A DNA stretch of 64,000 nt from Arcticimaribacter sp002477625 (GTDB lineage Bacteria; Bacteroidota; Bacteroidia; Flavobacteriales; Flavobacteriaceae). Below the pieces are notes generated by a model. That model worked only from the letters and a program-made list of their open reading frames with translations. It did no database searches and was not told where the DNA came from. The position numbers and the translations under genes were made by a program. The first letter of the stretch is position 1, and every line of letters starts with the position of its first letter. The stretch spans positions 496,001-560,000 of the forward strand of contig OX044358.1 of assembly GCA_943846665.1 (NCBI GenBank), given 5' to 3'. Shown piece after piece: positions 1 to 7,630 of the stretch.

Positions 1-1
1 G

Positions 2-865
2 ACCATGAATACCGATCTTCCTCTTTGGGCATTCTCCTTAATGCTACTTTTTGGAGTTGGAATTCCTTTTACTTTTATTTTTGTTTTAGGTCTTCGACTA
101 CTTACTTCAAAACGAAAGTTGATGAATAATTCAACCAAGTACACCTTAGGAGTCATTTGGATTACAACCCTACTTTTGATCTCCTTTACCATAGCCCGAG
201 AGTTCAGATCCAATGCATTTACAGCACGAACGACTCAAAATGAGCTTATCGATATTGACACAAAGGATACGTTACAGATTAGATTAAACACCGTTCAATA
301 CGACAATGAAATACTGATTTTCAACGCTACACATTTAATCTATAATGATGAAGATGAATTGAATTTACTTTTAGATGAAATTCGTTTGAACGTTACACAA
401 AGTAAAGACGAGCTTACACAGCTTAGGATAGAGAAAAAGGCAAAAGGGAGGAACCAAAAAAGAGCCCGAGAGAATGCCAATGCAATTGCATACCCATTTG
501 AATATTACAATAAAAACCTGCTGCTTAACAGCCAATGGCTGGCTTCAGTTGCTCAAGCAAGGAACGAACAACAAGTTCGCTTGAACTTAGAAGTTGCGGA
601 AGGGCAGCACCTGTATATTGATAGAGACTTCAGTTCTTTGATGTATCGAGGAATTAAAAATGATCAGGATTATTCGCGCAGAAAAATAGCGGGTCATTTA
701 TGGAAAATGGAAAACGGCATGCTTATTTGTCAAGATTGTACCTCGATAAGTGGAAACATCGATATAGACAACGATCGTTTGCGGATCAAAGTTTCGGACG
801 ACGAAGCTGATTTTGAGCTGAGTATTGACGAAGATGGGCTTCAAATAAAAACTTCCAACAACTAA
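2..865 (+). CDS. C-terminal part of a PspC-type membrane protein (5' end outside window)
   Basis: The frame is open to the left edge, so this is probably the 3' portion of a longer gene; the ATG at 5 is merely the first one visible. Two hydrophobic segments occur near residues 7-30 and 46-64, followed by a long charged, probably coiled or beta-rich tail of about 220 residues that ends in an acidic stretch. The motif around the first segment (GIPFTFIFVLGLRLL) resembles what I remember of the C-terminal half of flavobacterial PspC-domain proteins, which are envelope-stress-type membrane proteins. The PspC domain itself would lie upstream of the window. Family assignment is from recall only; a generic two-TM membrane protein is the alternative. 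Confidence 0.5.
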   Translation, partial: TMNTDLPLWAFSLMLLFGVGIPFTFIFVLGLRLLTSKRKLMNNSTKYTLGVIWITTLLLISFTIAREFRSNAFTARTTQNELIDIDTKDTLQIRLNTVQYDNEILIFNATHLIYNDEDELNLLLDEIRLNVTQSKDELTQLRIEKKAKGRNQKRARENANAIAYPFEYYNKNLLLNSQWLASVAQARNEQQVRLNLEVAEGQHLYIDRDFSSLMYRGIKNDQDYSRRKIAGHLWKMENGMLICQDCTSISGNIDIDNDRLRIKVSDDEADFELSIDEDGLQIKTSNN

Positions 866-927
866 CCCACTCAATAACAAGGGGTGAGACGTCTTTAAAA
901 AAGGAGCCTGATATGACTGAGAAATAC

Positions 928-957
928 TTGTCAGAAAGCGGATAAGTATTATATTTG
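928..957 (+). promoter_or_regulatory. Bacteroidota-type promoter for tRNA-Pro
   Basis: TTG at 928-930, a 19-base spacer and TATATTTG at 950-957 match the Bacteroidota sigma-A consensus TTG-N17-23-TAnnTTTG. Transcription would start around 963, nine bases before the first tRNA. Confidence 0.7.
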
Positions 958-971
958 CGTACCGAATTTTT

Positions 972-1049
972 CGGGGTGTAGCGTAGCCCGGTCATCGCGC
1001 CTGCTTTGGGAGCAGGAGGTCGCAGGTTCGAATCCTGCCACCCCGACCA
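972..1049 (+). tRNA. tRNA-Pro (anticodon TGG)
   Basis: Complete cloverleaf. The acceptor stem is CGGGGTG (972-978) with CACCCCG (1039-1045). The anticodon stem CCTGC/GCAGG encloses the loop TTTGGGA, with anticodon TGG at 1007-1009. The T arm is GCAGG-TTCGAAT-CCTGC, the discriminator base is A1046, and CCA is encoded at 1047-1049. Confidence 0.97.
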
Positions 1050-1050
1050 A

Positions 1051-1077
1051 AAAAGCTCATTCATTGAGCTTTTTTTA
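1051..1077 (+). terminator. Rho-independent terminator after tRNA-Pro(TGG)
   Basis: An A-tract followed by AGCTCA (1054-1059), loop TTCAT, TGAGCT (1065-1070) and a T-run to 1077. It lies between the two tRNA-Pro genes, only 13 bases before the second one. Confidence 0.8.
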
Positions 1078-1090
1078 TTTAGAATTGCCA

Positions 1091-1167
<77 letters not shown>

Positions 1168-1173
1168 AAAAAC

Positions 1174-1206
1174 AATATAAACCCTTGATTTAAAAGGGTT
1201 TATATT
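1174..1206 (+). terminator. 13-bp hairpin just inside the left end of the element
   Basis: AATATAAACCCTT (1174-1186) pairs perfectly with AAGGGTTTATATT (1194-1206) around a 7-base loop. It has no strong T-run. It lies 10 bases after the tRNA and may replace the terminator displaced to the far end; a role in integration is also possible. Confidence 0.5.
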
Positions 1207-1223
1207 AACTAAAACTACACTAG

Positions 1224-1245
1224 TCACCATATAGGTCACCAAATT
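1224..1245 (+). repeat. Left TCACC repeats (candidate recombinase arm sites)
   Basis: TCACCAT at 1224-1230 and GGTCACCAAATT at 1234-1245, about 60-80 bases inside the left end. The second is identical to 8264-8275 near the right end. The arm-site interpretation is inference from position. Confidence 0.4.
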
Positions 1246-1268
1246 TTTATTTTCATATATTTGATATT

Positions 1269-2741
1269 ATGAAAATATCCCTTCTTCATAAACCAAATAA
1301 AGATAATAAAAAAGAATCTCCACTATTTGTTAGAGTTAGGGGTAAGACTTCAAATGGTATTTTTTCAAGTTCTTTAATTTCCACAGGAATTAATATTTTG
1401 CCTAAGAATTTTTCATCAGGAGTAATAAAAACATCTACTCAAAATTATACACACAAGCAAAAGATTGTAAATACCATACTTAACAATCTAGAACAAATCA
1501 TAAGTGATATAAAGGAGAATGGTTTAGAACCCAACCCTCAATTGGTTAAAAAGGAGTATGAGAATAAACTAAAGGAAAGAGAATTCACAACTCCAGTTCC
1601 TAAGTCTTTTTGGAAAGCATTTGAGGAATGGAAAAACAGTAAGAGAGGTAAATCTAGGGGTTACACTAAGACTATAATAACACTTCAAAATAGATTAATT
1701 GATTTTCAGAGTTATAATAAATCAATAATTACTTTCGATTTTATAGTTGGTAGGACTATTATTTTTCAAAGCGAATTTGAGAATTTTCTTATGGATAGTA
1801 GAGAACTTTCCAATAATTACGTAAACAAACTCTATGGAAATCTAAGTTCCTTTTTGTATTTCAGTTATCAGTTAGGATATATTCAAAGAAAACCCAAGTT
1901 GAAATTACTATCTCAGTTAGTTGTTGATGAAAAAGTTTATTTAAGAACAGAAGAAGTAATAAAACTATTCAATTCAACAAAGTGGGATTTTGAGGAAGGA
2001 AAAGATTTTTCTAAAAACCCTCATATATATTTAATAGAACAAAAACTAGAGGGGAAAAATAGTATCAAATACGGTGAAACTCTTAAGATAACAAATTGGG
2101 AATATGTTAAATGGGTTCATCTTTGGTGTTGTTCAATAGGATGTAGAATTTCTGATGTCCCTCATTTCAAGGTAAATGATTTTACTTTTGATAGAAAGAC
2201 ACAAATTATTAGTTGGATTCAACAGAAAACAGATAAAGTAAATAATGTTCCTTTAAATGATGTGAGTGGATTTATATTTCAAAAATTTAGTAGTGGTAAA
2301 TCTCTTTCACAAAACCTTTTTCCCTCACTTTCTACTCAAAAATTCAATAAACATTTAAAACTATTATTAAAGGATTTAAGATTTAACAGGTTGGTTTCGA
2401 AACCAAAAAAGGTTGGTTCAAAGATAATTGATACAGAAGAAAAACCTTTGTGGAGTTTGATTTCTTCACATTCAGGGAGGAGAAGTTTCACAAAGAACCT
2501 AATAGATTTAGGAACAATGGATTATCAAACTATAATGAAGTTGAGTTCTCATAAAACATTTTCTCAGTTTTCTAAATATATTTCTGTTATAACAGAAGAT
2601 GTTATGAAGAGTAGAAAATTATACAGTATGGATTCGGATACATCAGAATCATATCAGAACCAATTAATATCAGAATTTAATAAACTTTCAGAAGATAATA
2701 AGAAAATTATTCTCGGATTAACTCGGAGTTTAAACAAGTAA
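1269..2741 (+). CDS. Tyrosine recombinase / site-specific integrase
   Basis: 490-residue integrase likely to catalyse insertion and excision of the element at tRNA-Pro(GGG). The N-terminus (residues 1-60) looks like the arm-binding domain of Bacteroidota integrases, a SAM-like core-binding domain follows (about 110-210), and the catalytic domain is C-terminal. Visible catalytic residues: Arg in GCRISD near 293, HSGRR (HxxR) near 401-405, and the nucleophile candidate Tyr in FSKYIS near 436, preceded by SHKTF. Length is at the long end for the family. It starts 104 bases downstream of attL and reads into the element. Very A/T-rich codons set it apart from the host genes. Confidence 0.92.
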   Translation: MKISLLHKPNKDNKKESPLFVRVRGKTSNGIFSSSLISTGINILPKNFSSGVIKTSTQNYTHKQKIVNTILNNLEQIISDIKENGLEPNPQLVKKEYENKLKEREFTTPVPKSFWKAFEEWKNSKRGKSRGYTKTIITLQNRLIDFQSYNKSIITFDFIVGRTIIFQSEFENFLMDSRELSNNYVNKLYGNLSSFLYFSYQLGYIQRKPKLKLLSQLVVDEKVYLRTEEVIKLFNSTKWDFEEGKDFSKNPHIYLIEQKLEGKNSIKYGETLKITNWEYVKWVHLWCCSIGCRISDVPHFKVNDFTFDRKTQIISWIQQKTDKVNNVPLNDVSGFIFQKFSSGKSLSQNLFPSLSTQKFNKHLKLLLKDLRFNRLVSKPKKVGSKIIDTEEKPLWSLISSHSGRRSFTKNLIDLGTMDYQTIMKLSSHKTFSQFSKYISVITEDVMKSRKLYSMDSDTSESYQNQLISEFNKLSEDNKKIILGLTRSLNK

Positions 2742-2785
2742 ACTAAATAACTATATCATTATCAGTTGAATAAAAAAATTGACTC

Positions 2786-2850
2786 CGATATAAAAACCAC
2801 TCCGATACCCATTTAAGGAAATTAACTTTTCTCAGTTACAAGAAACCTCA
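2786..2850 (+). repeat. 65-bp two-box repeat module, copy 1
   Basis: Box A CGATATAAAAACCACT (2786-2801) and box B CTCAGTTACAAGAAACCTCA (2831-2850) are separated by 29 bases. Both boxes recur exactly, with the same 29-base gap but different gap sequence, at 7284-7348. This copy ends 48 bases before the methyltransferase start and may regulate it. Confidence 0.75.
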
Positions 2851-2898
2851 ACACTTATAAAACTTGCATATGAATAAAATCTTAGCTACCTTCACCCT

Positions 2899-4263
2899 AT
2901 GAAGGTTAAAGTATCCTCACTCAAACACCATCCTAAGAACAAAGAAATCTATAACCTATCTTCTATAGAAGAACTCGTGGAGAGTATTTCAGATGTTGGA
3001 TTATTACAACCCCTTATCATTGATAATCGTAATCAAGTAATCAGTGGAAATAGAAGATTTGAATCTATAAAACGATTAGGATGGAACGAAGTTGAGGTTG
3101 AGGTTAAAGAAGTTAAAGATGGAGAAGAAGAATTACTACTTATTCACTTTAATAAACAGAGAATAAAGAGTTTTAAGGAACTTATAAATGAATATCTAAT
3201 ACTTGATGGGTATTATAGAAAAGGACAAGGGAAAAGAACGGATTTAACTTCTGTTAAATCTAACAGAAGTTCTTCAAGAGATCAAGTTTCTAAAGAAATG
3301 GGAATCTCTTCTTCTCAATTACAGAGATTGATTTTTATTCATAAACATCACCCTGACTATATAGAACTCTTAGATAAAGGAATTCTTACTGTAAACCAGT
3401 CTTACCTTCAAATCCAAAGAGAACTTAAAGAGAAAGAAAGTAGAGAAAGTAAACCCAATAATAAATCAAAAACAATCAAGAACTCATCATGGAGATTTTA
3501 TCAGAAATCATCTCATGATATGAGTGAATTATCTGATGGTGAAGTTAAAACTATCTTTACTTCTCCTCCTTATTGGAATAAAAGAACTTATTCAGAGGAG
3601 AAAGGATTAGGGAATGAGAAAACCTCAGAAGAATTTGTAGTTAATCTCTCAGAACATTTAAAAGATTGTAAAAGAGTTCTAAATGATAGAGGTAGTTTCT
3701 TTTTAAATCTTGGAGATACTTTTTACAATGGTAATCTTCAAAATGTACCTCATCGAGTAATACTTAAACTTCAAAAACAAGGATGGATATTGAGGAATAC
3801 CATTATCTGGTCTAAAACCAATCCCAAACCTTCATCGTCAAAATCTAATCTTACACCTTCTTATGAGTTTATCTTTCATCTAACCAAATCAATGGAATAT
3901 GATTATTATCCCACACTCACCAAACTCTCAGATAAAACAAAACCTTCTCTTCCACCTCGACACAGAAGTGTAAGGGGAGAATATTCAAATTCCATATCAC
4001 CCTACTTACCGAACATTAAAGGAAAGAATATGGGGGATTACTGGAATGAGGATATTGTGAGAACATCAGTTGCAAATCAAAAGTTAGCTATTGAAGGAGA
4101 ACACCCCGCTCCTTTTCCTGAAGAAATAATTCTTCTTCCCATTCTTCAAACCTCTAAAGAGTTTGAATTAGTATTAGACCCCTTTATGGGAAGTGGAACT
4201 GTTGGAAGGGTTTGTGATAAGTTGGGGAGGAATTTTGTGGGGTATGATTTGAAAGATTACTAA
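2899..4263 (+). CDS. ParB-domain / DNA methyltransferase fusion
   Basis: 454 residues. Residues 1 to about 100 form a ParB/Srx-like domain with the box ISGNRRFESIKRLG near 48-61. A helical, ParB HTH-like region follows (about 115-175, SSRDQVSKEMGISSSQLQ). The C-terminal half is an amino-methyltransferase with motif IV TSPPYW at 221-226 and the AdoMet motif DPFMGSGT at 427-434. Catalytic motif before AdoMet motif is the beta-class order, and TSPPYW suggests N4-cytosine or N6-adenine methylation. No restriction endonuclease is adjacent, so it is probably an orphan enzyme. The gene contains one copy of the island's palindrome (3246-3271). A decayed second copy of its 3' end lies at 6093-6271. 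Target sequence unknown. Confidence 0.88.
   Translation: MKVKVSSLKHHPKNKEIYNLSSIEELVESISDVGLLQPLIIDNRNQVISGNRRFESIKRLGWNEVEVEVKEVKDGEEELLLIHFNKQRIKSFKELINEYLILDGYYRKGQGKRTDLTSVKSNRSSSRDQVSKEMGISSSQLQRLIFIHKHHPDYIELLDKGILTVNQSYLQIQRELKEKESRESKPNNKSKTIKNSSWRFYQKSSHDMSELSDGEVKTIFTSPPYWNKRTYSEEKGLGNEKTSEEFVVNLSEHLKDCKRVLNDRGSFFLNLGDTFYNGNLQNVPHRVILKLQKQGWILRNTIIWSKTNPKPSSSKSNLTPSYEFIFHLTKSMEYDYYPTLTKLSDKTKPSLPPRHRSVRGEYSNSISPYLPNIKGKNMGDYWNEDIVRTSVANQKLAIEGEHPAPFPEEIILLPILQTSKEFELVLDPFMGSGTVGRVCDKLGRNFVGYDLKDY
3246..3271. repeat. Palindromic repeat, copy 1 (inside the methyltransferase gene)
   Basis: AACTTCTGTTA, loop AATC, TAACAGAAGTT: a perfect 11-bp inverted repeat within the ParB-methyltransferase coding region. 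Related copies lie at 6071-6095, 7221-7250 and 8207-8234. Confidence 0.8.
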
Positions 4264-4425
4264 TATAGAAGGTGTTTTTTGGAGTTGTTTCTCCATCCAG
4301 ATTGTGATGTATATTTTACAAAGAAGATTTTCAAATCACTTTGAGACTCATAATTAACAAAGTAGATTTTCTTATCTGATTGAGAGGAATAGTTAGTTGT
4401 AAATATCTTTTGAGAGAATACAAAT

Positions 4426-4450
4426 GATGGGAGTAAAAATTACTCCCATC
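4426..4450. terminator. Hairpin between convergent genes
   Basis: GATGGGAGTAA (4426-4436), loop AAA, TTACTCCCATC (4440-4450): a perfect 11-bp stem. It lies in the otherwise featureless 4264-4514 gap between the methyltransferase (+) and the lipoprotein pseudogene (-). Probably a bidirectional terminator, although it lacks a long T-run. Confidence 0.55.
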
Positions 4451-4514
4451 AACAAATGAACAATATTTATTAGGTTTTTTATATTCAAAAATAAAAAATT
4501 AATTTATTTGTAGT

Positions 4515-4799
4515 TTACAGAAAATTGGTAGTAATCGTTTGATTAGAATTAACTATAACTAATTGTAATTTATTGGTTTAACTACTTGACCAATTGATGA
4601 AAAAATATTCAGAATCAGGTGAAGTAGTAATTGAAACAGATTTACCTTGAGTGTAAGATCTACCAGGTGAACTAACATTTCCACCACCTCCTGATGTTAC
4701 AGTTAATCTGAAACTAATAACCGAATCTGTAACTACTGGACTTTCCTTCCCACAGGAAAGGATCGAAAATACAACAAGTGAACTTAAAATAAATCTCAT
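4515..4799 (-). pseudogene. InlB-repeat-type lipoprotein, broken by one internal stop
   Basis: The reading frame from 4799 encodes a lipoprotein signal (lipobox SILSC) and then one divergent InlB B-repeat-like domain (LTVTSGGGGNVSSPG ... VSITTSPDSEYFFINW). It ends at a TAA at 4578-4580 after 73 codons. Reading on in the same frame gives 20 more residues that look like the normal end of this domain (IVNSNQTITTNF) before a second stop at 4515-4517. So a single nonsense change probably truncated an intact ~94-residue surface or periplasmic lipoprotein. The alternative is that the 73-residue form is functional. Part of the integrated element. Confidence 0.65.
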
Positions 4800-4878
4800 A
4801 GAATAATTTTAGTTTATGGATAATTATAATGAAGAAAATATAGTTTCGTGTCATTAAAACATATTATCTTACATTACG

Positions 4879-6066
4879 ATGCAACTATATATTCAATTAT
4901 TGTTTTTTATTTTTAATCCTTTGTTTACTCAATTATCAAAGACAAATGACTCTATCATTTTCAATCTCAATAATGAAAAATATTATATTGGATCCTATAA
5001 TGAAGTTTATCTGATTCAAAATGATTCACTCATCAGGGTTGACAAATCTATTGACTCAAGAGTTACAATCAATTCGTATATTTTTGAATTAAATGATACT
5101 GTAATTAAATATGGAGGATATGGATTCTGGTCACAACGAAACTTCATGTACTATTTCGACAACACTTCTTTTGAATGGGAATTGTATAAAACAATTTCTA
5201 ATGATCCAATACAGGGTAGTTTTTCAGGTTTTCAAAACTACAATGAAGAATCAATAATTTTTTATGGAGGGAAAAAAGTTAATACTAAAAATAAACTACA
5301 ACAAATAAGATCAGAAGAAATTGTTGAATTCAATTTTGAAACCCGAGAATTAAATAACATTGGAGATTTAGAAATTAATTTTGAATTAAAGAAACTCTTT
5401 TATTCCACTGAAGAATACTCAGTATTCTATGATCAAGAATTCGTCTATAAAGTAAATCCTTTTTTAAACAAGGTATTTAGACATTACAAACCTCCAGTAA
5501 TTAATAACCTACTTGATGTAAGGTACTCCCCTGAAAAAAAATCTTTTGTAATCAAGAAAACTTTAAATAAAACGGGAGAAATTGAGACAATTCTTTTGTC
5601 TGATAGTTTTTTAATTCAACCAATTGAATCGTTCAGTTTATATAATAAACCATTCAACTCAAATTTGATTTACATTTTACTTACCCTTATATTAGTTTAT
5701 TCATTTATTTTATATAGAATGAAAAAACATAAAACTCTTATTGAATCCCGATCTATTAATCACAAAGGATCATTATATGATTTTGAAATTGAAGATATTA
5801 AACTACTAAAATCAATTATTATTGATGAAGAAATTAATTTTAATTCTGTTTTAGACCTATACAGTAACTCCGATTTATCTTATGGCCATAACACTCGAAT
5901 TACAAATGAAAAATTAGATAGGTTAACCATTCGTTTGAAATCAATTTTTAAATTAAAAAATAAACCAATCATTAAAAATAAATCTAAAGTAGACAAAAGA
6001 CAAAAAGTTATTTCATTATCTGATGAATTTAGGAGTGTTTCAAAAAATATAAAAATTAAACCTTAA
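4879..6066 (+). CDS. Exported membrane-anchored protein of unknown function
   Basis: 395 residues. An N-terminal signal-like segment (1-20) is followed by about 240 residues, probably periplasmic, rich in beta-strand and aromatic repeats. Stretches such as IKYGGYGFWSQRN and IIFYGGKKV resemble Kelch/propeller blades. A transmembrane helix lies at about 263-281 (LIYILLTLILVYSFILY). A basic cytoplasmic tail of about 110 residues follows, with predicted helices (LKSIIIDEEINFNSVLDLY, then LDRLTIRLKSIF) that could form a small winged-helix-like domain. This layout would fit a signal-sensing protein, but that is inference. No homologue is recognised. Very A/T-rich, part of the element. Confidence 0.75.
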   Translation: MQLYIQLLFFIFNPLFTQLSKTNDSIIFNLNNEKYYIGSYNEVYLIQNDSLIRVDKSIDSRVTINSYIFELNDTVIKYGGYGFWSQRNFMYYFDNTSFEWELYKTISNDPIQGSFSGFQNYNEESIIFYGGKKVNTKNKLQQIRSEEIVEFNFETRELNNIGDLEINFELKKLFYSTEEYSVFYDQEFVYKVNPFLNKVFRHYKPPVINNLLDVRYSPEKKSFVIKKTLNKTGEIETILLSDSFLIQPIESFSLYNKPFNSNLIYILLTLILVYSFILYRMKKHKTLIESRSINHKGSLYDFEIEDIKLLKSIIIDEEINFNSVLDLYSNSDLSYGHNTRITNEKLDRLTIRLKSIFKLKNKPIIKNKSKVDKRQKVISLSDEFRSVSKNIKIKP

Positions 6067-6070
6067 AATC

Positions 6071-6095
6071 ACTTATGTTAGATTTAACATAGGTT
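6071..6095. repeat. Palindromic repeat, copy 2 (diverged)
   Basis: ACTTATGTTA, loop GATT, TAACATAGGTT. It matches the other copies in loop and stem pattern, with A in place of the stem C and one imperfect pair. It lies just after the stop of the membrane protein and abuts the methyltransferase remnant. Confidence 0.55.
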
Positions 6096-6271
6096 GCATA
6101 TCCAAGGAAAACACCCTACACCCTTTCTTGAAGAGATAATCATCCTACCAATACTTTAAACATCTAAAGAGTTTGAATTGGTATTAGACCCTTTTATGGG
6201 TAGTGGAACGGTTGGAAGAGTTTGTGATAAGTTGGGAAGGAAATTTATGGGTATGACTTGAAGGGGTATTA
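6093..6271 (+). pseudogene. Decayed second copy of the methyltransferase 3' end
   Basis: The DNA aligns with the last ~180 bases of the ParB-methyltransferase gene (from about 4075). Over 6160-6245 the two are close to 90% identical by eye, including the AdoMet motif DPFMGSGT. It has an in-frame TAA at 6157-6159, a single-base deletion near the end that shifts the frame, and about 15 bases missing near its start. No 5' part of the gene is present. It points to a former second methyltransferase gene, or to a tandem element reduced by recombination. Confidence 0.85.
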
Positions 6272-6274
6272 ACA

Positions 6275-6739
6275 TTAATTATATAGTTTTGGAATGAAAT
6301 TTTCTTTGATGAAATTAGTTTTCTTTCTGAAAGATTTTTTGAGAAAATATTTGCTATTATCAATAATGATAGGTTCTTTGGAAAACATTTTTTTGAAATC
6401 ACCAAATTTAAGATCAAAAGTATATCGAGAATAGATTTTTTTGGTTTCATAATCATCAAACAACTTGTATACAGTATAAGAAGAAGAACCTATAAGTAAC
6501 TCTTTAATTTTGTTGTTTTGAGAAGAAAAGTTTGAGACGATCTTGACAACAGAGTCATTAATTACATTCAAAGTAAAGTCTACTCTTAATTTCTCTTTAT
6601 TAACTGTTTGGTAAACAATCGGTTTTATAAAGTATTGTATACCATCATCTCCCCTGTAGAAAGATTTGATGAAGTTTTTTTGAGAAAAAACTGAAGTTAC
6701 TGAGAATATTAAAAAGATATAAATTACAATATGTTTCAT
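6275..6739 (-). CDS. Small exported protein of unknown function
   Basis: 154 residues with a clear N-terminal signal peptide (about 1-19, ending SVFSQ). The mature part is basic and has many beta-type stretches and no recognised domain. It ends a few bases from the methyltransferase remnant, with which it converges. Its start lies 15 bases after a strong hairpin that ends the TRL-like gene, so it is probably transcribed separately. Part of the integrated element; function not inferable. Confidence 0.65.
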   Translation of the reverse strand: MKHIVIYIFLIFSVTSVFSQKNFIKSFYRGDDGIQYFIKPIVYQTVNKEKLRVDFTLNVINDSVVKIVSNFSSQNNKIKELLIGSSSYTVYKLFDDYETKKIYSRYTFDLKFGDFKKMFSKEPIIIDNSKYFLKKSFRKKTNFIKENFIPKLYN

Positions 6740-6753
6740 TGATAATATAAAAA

Positions 6754-6796
6754 AAGGTGAAATTAGAATACTTTAAAATTATACTAATTTCACCTT
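6754..6796 (-). terminator. Terminator of the TRL-like gene
   Basis: A 13-bp perfect stem (AAGGTGAAATTAG 6754-6766 with CTAATTTCACCTT 6784-6796) with a 17-base loop. On the minus strand it is followed by a run of T (complement of 6748-6755). Confidence 0.75.
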
Positions 6797-6815
6797 ATTA
6801 AATTGAAATTACTTA

Positions 6816-7088
6816 TTAGTTACCCGTTACAATACATTCGTAAGTTTGGATAATTCCAAGTAAATCTGTCCGTTTTAAATCAACAGTTGAGATTTTAGTT
6901 ATTCCAGCTTGTTTTGCCGCTTTCTGAATACTAGCGTCTTGTCCAAGCCAAATAACATTTAAATAACCTGTTGCTTTAGACATTCCAACTTTACTTCCAA
7001 CTTCATTACTAGTTGCGTTAACTGGGAGGGTGATAGCACAACTTGTGAGAAATAATGCTACCGAAAAAATTAATAATACTTTTTTCAT
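6816..7088 (-). CDS. TRL-like family lipoprotein
   Basis: 90 residues. The lipoprotein signal has a lipobox ending LTSC at about residue 17. The rest follows the TRL-like pattern as I remember it: a VNATSN element, GSKVGMSKATGYLNVIWLGQDASIQKAA is the central block, then GITKISTVD and a C-terminal G-I-x-x-TYECIV strand. The family was named from a tRNA-associated locus, which fits its place in a tRNA-integrated element. Molecular role unknown; envelope location likely. It has its own terminator at 6754-6796. Confidence 0.75.
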   Translation of the reverse strand: MKKVLLIFSVALFLTSCAITLPVNATSNEVGSKVGMSKATGYLNVIWLGQDASIQKAAKQAGITKISTVDLKRTDLLGIIQTYECIVTGN

Positions 7089-7220
7089 AATTAATATATT
7101 TATTTAGTTATTTAATAAAATTAATTGAAATCTAATGAGTATCCTAATCCTGCAATATATTGCAACTATATGTTTTCAATCTTTTGATTTATCAGTCAAC
7201 TAATAAAATTGGAAACAATC

Positions 7221-7250
7221 CTAACTTCTGTTAAATCTAACAGAAGTTAG
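7221..7250. repeat. Palindromic repeat, copy 3 (longest)
   Basis: CTAACTTCTGTTA, loop AATC, TAACAGAAGTTAG: a perfect 13-bp inverted repeat in the 329-base intergenic region 7089-7417. It lies upstream of the TRL-like gene, which reads away from it. Confidence 0.8.
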
Positions 7251-7283
7251 TCTATCATATTTACTCCTCAAAAAAACTAAGCT

Positions 7284-7348
7284 CGATATAAAAACCACTA
7301 AGACATCAATTGTGAGAAAAAGTCCACTCTCAGTTACAAGAAACCTCA
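7284..7348 (+). repeat. 65-bp two-box repeat module, copy 2
   Basis: Box A at 7284-7299 and box B at 7329-7348 are identical to those at 2786-2801 and 2831-2850, with the same 29-base gap. No plus-strand gene follows this copy. It lies between the TRL-like gene and the 3' end of the minus-strand HTH gene. Confidence 0.75.
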
Positions 7349-7391
7349 TCCTCTAAATACTGATACACTATTCAAATCAGAAGATTTAAAG

Positions 7392-7434
7392 AAAGTATAT
7401 CAACCCTTCACTTCTATTCATTTTGATATACTTT
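7392..7434 (-). terminator. Hairpin at the 3' end of the HTH gene
   Basis: AAAGTATATCAA (7392-7403) pairs with TTGATATACTTT (7423-7434), a 12-bp perfect stem with a 19-base loop. One arm overlaps the last codons of the HTH gene. It has no T-run, so a terminator role is tentative; it could also be a binding site. Confidence 0.4.
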
Positions 7435-7630
7435 GATTATTTAACCTCTTAACTGAATAGTTTCCTTTCAATCCCTCTTCCCATTCTAATAAATCCTCTT
7501 CTGTGATGTATTTGGAATGAGTAGATACTTCTATCATGTTTAATCCTCTGTTTGTTCTCCAATCTTCTATGGTTACTCTATCTACTCCATAGAGTTTCAT
7601 TAAATCCTTCTTACTCAATCTTCTTTCCAT
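7418..7630 (-). CDS. Small HTH DNA-binding protein, excisionase-like
   Basis: 70 residues. Residues 4-54 fit a MerR/excisionase-type winged helix-turn-helix: LSKKDLMKLYGVDRVTIEDW forms the helices and the wing is followed by YITEEDLLEWEEGL, as in HTH_17 proteins. In integrative elements such proteins commonly act as excision directionality factors or repressors; here that is inference from fold and location. Its start overlaps the end of the upstream small gene by 20 bases, so the two are probably co-transcribed. Confidence 0.7.
   Translation of the reverse strand: MERRLSKKDLMKLYGVDRVTIEDWRTNRGLNMIEVSTHSKYITEEDLLEWEEGLKGNYSVKRLNNQSISK

Noticed and set aside
6184..6459. 91-codon minus-strand frame
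   Set aside because: Overlaps the methyltransferase remnant and the exported protein in another frame; no start signal or protein-like sequence.
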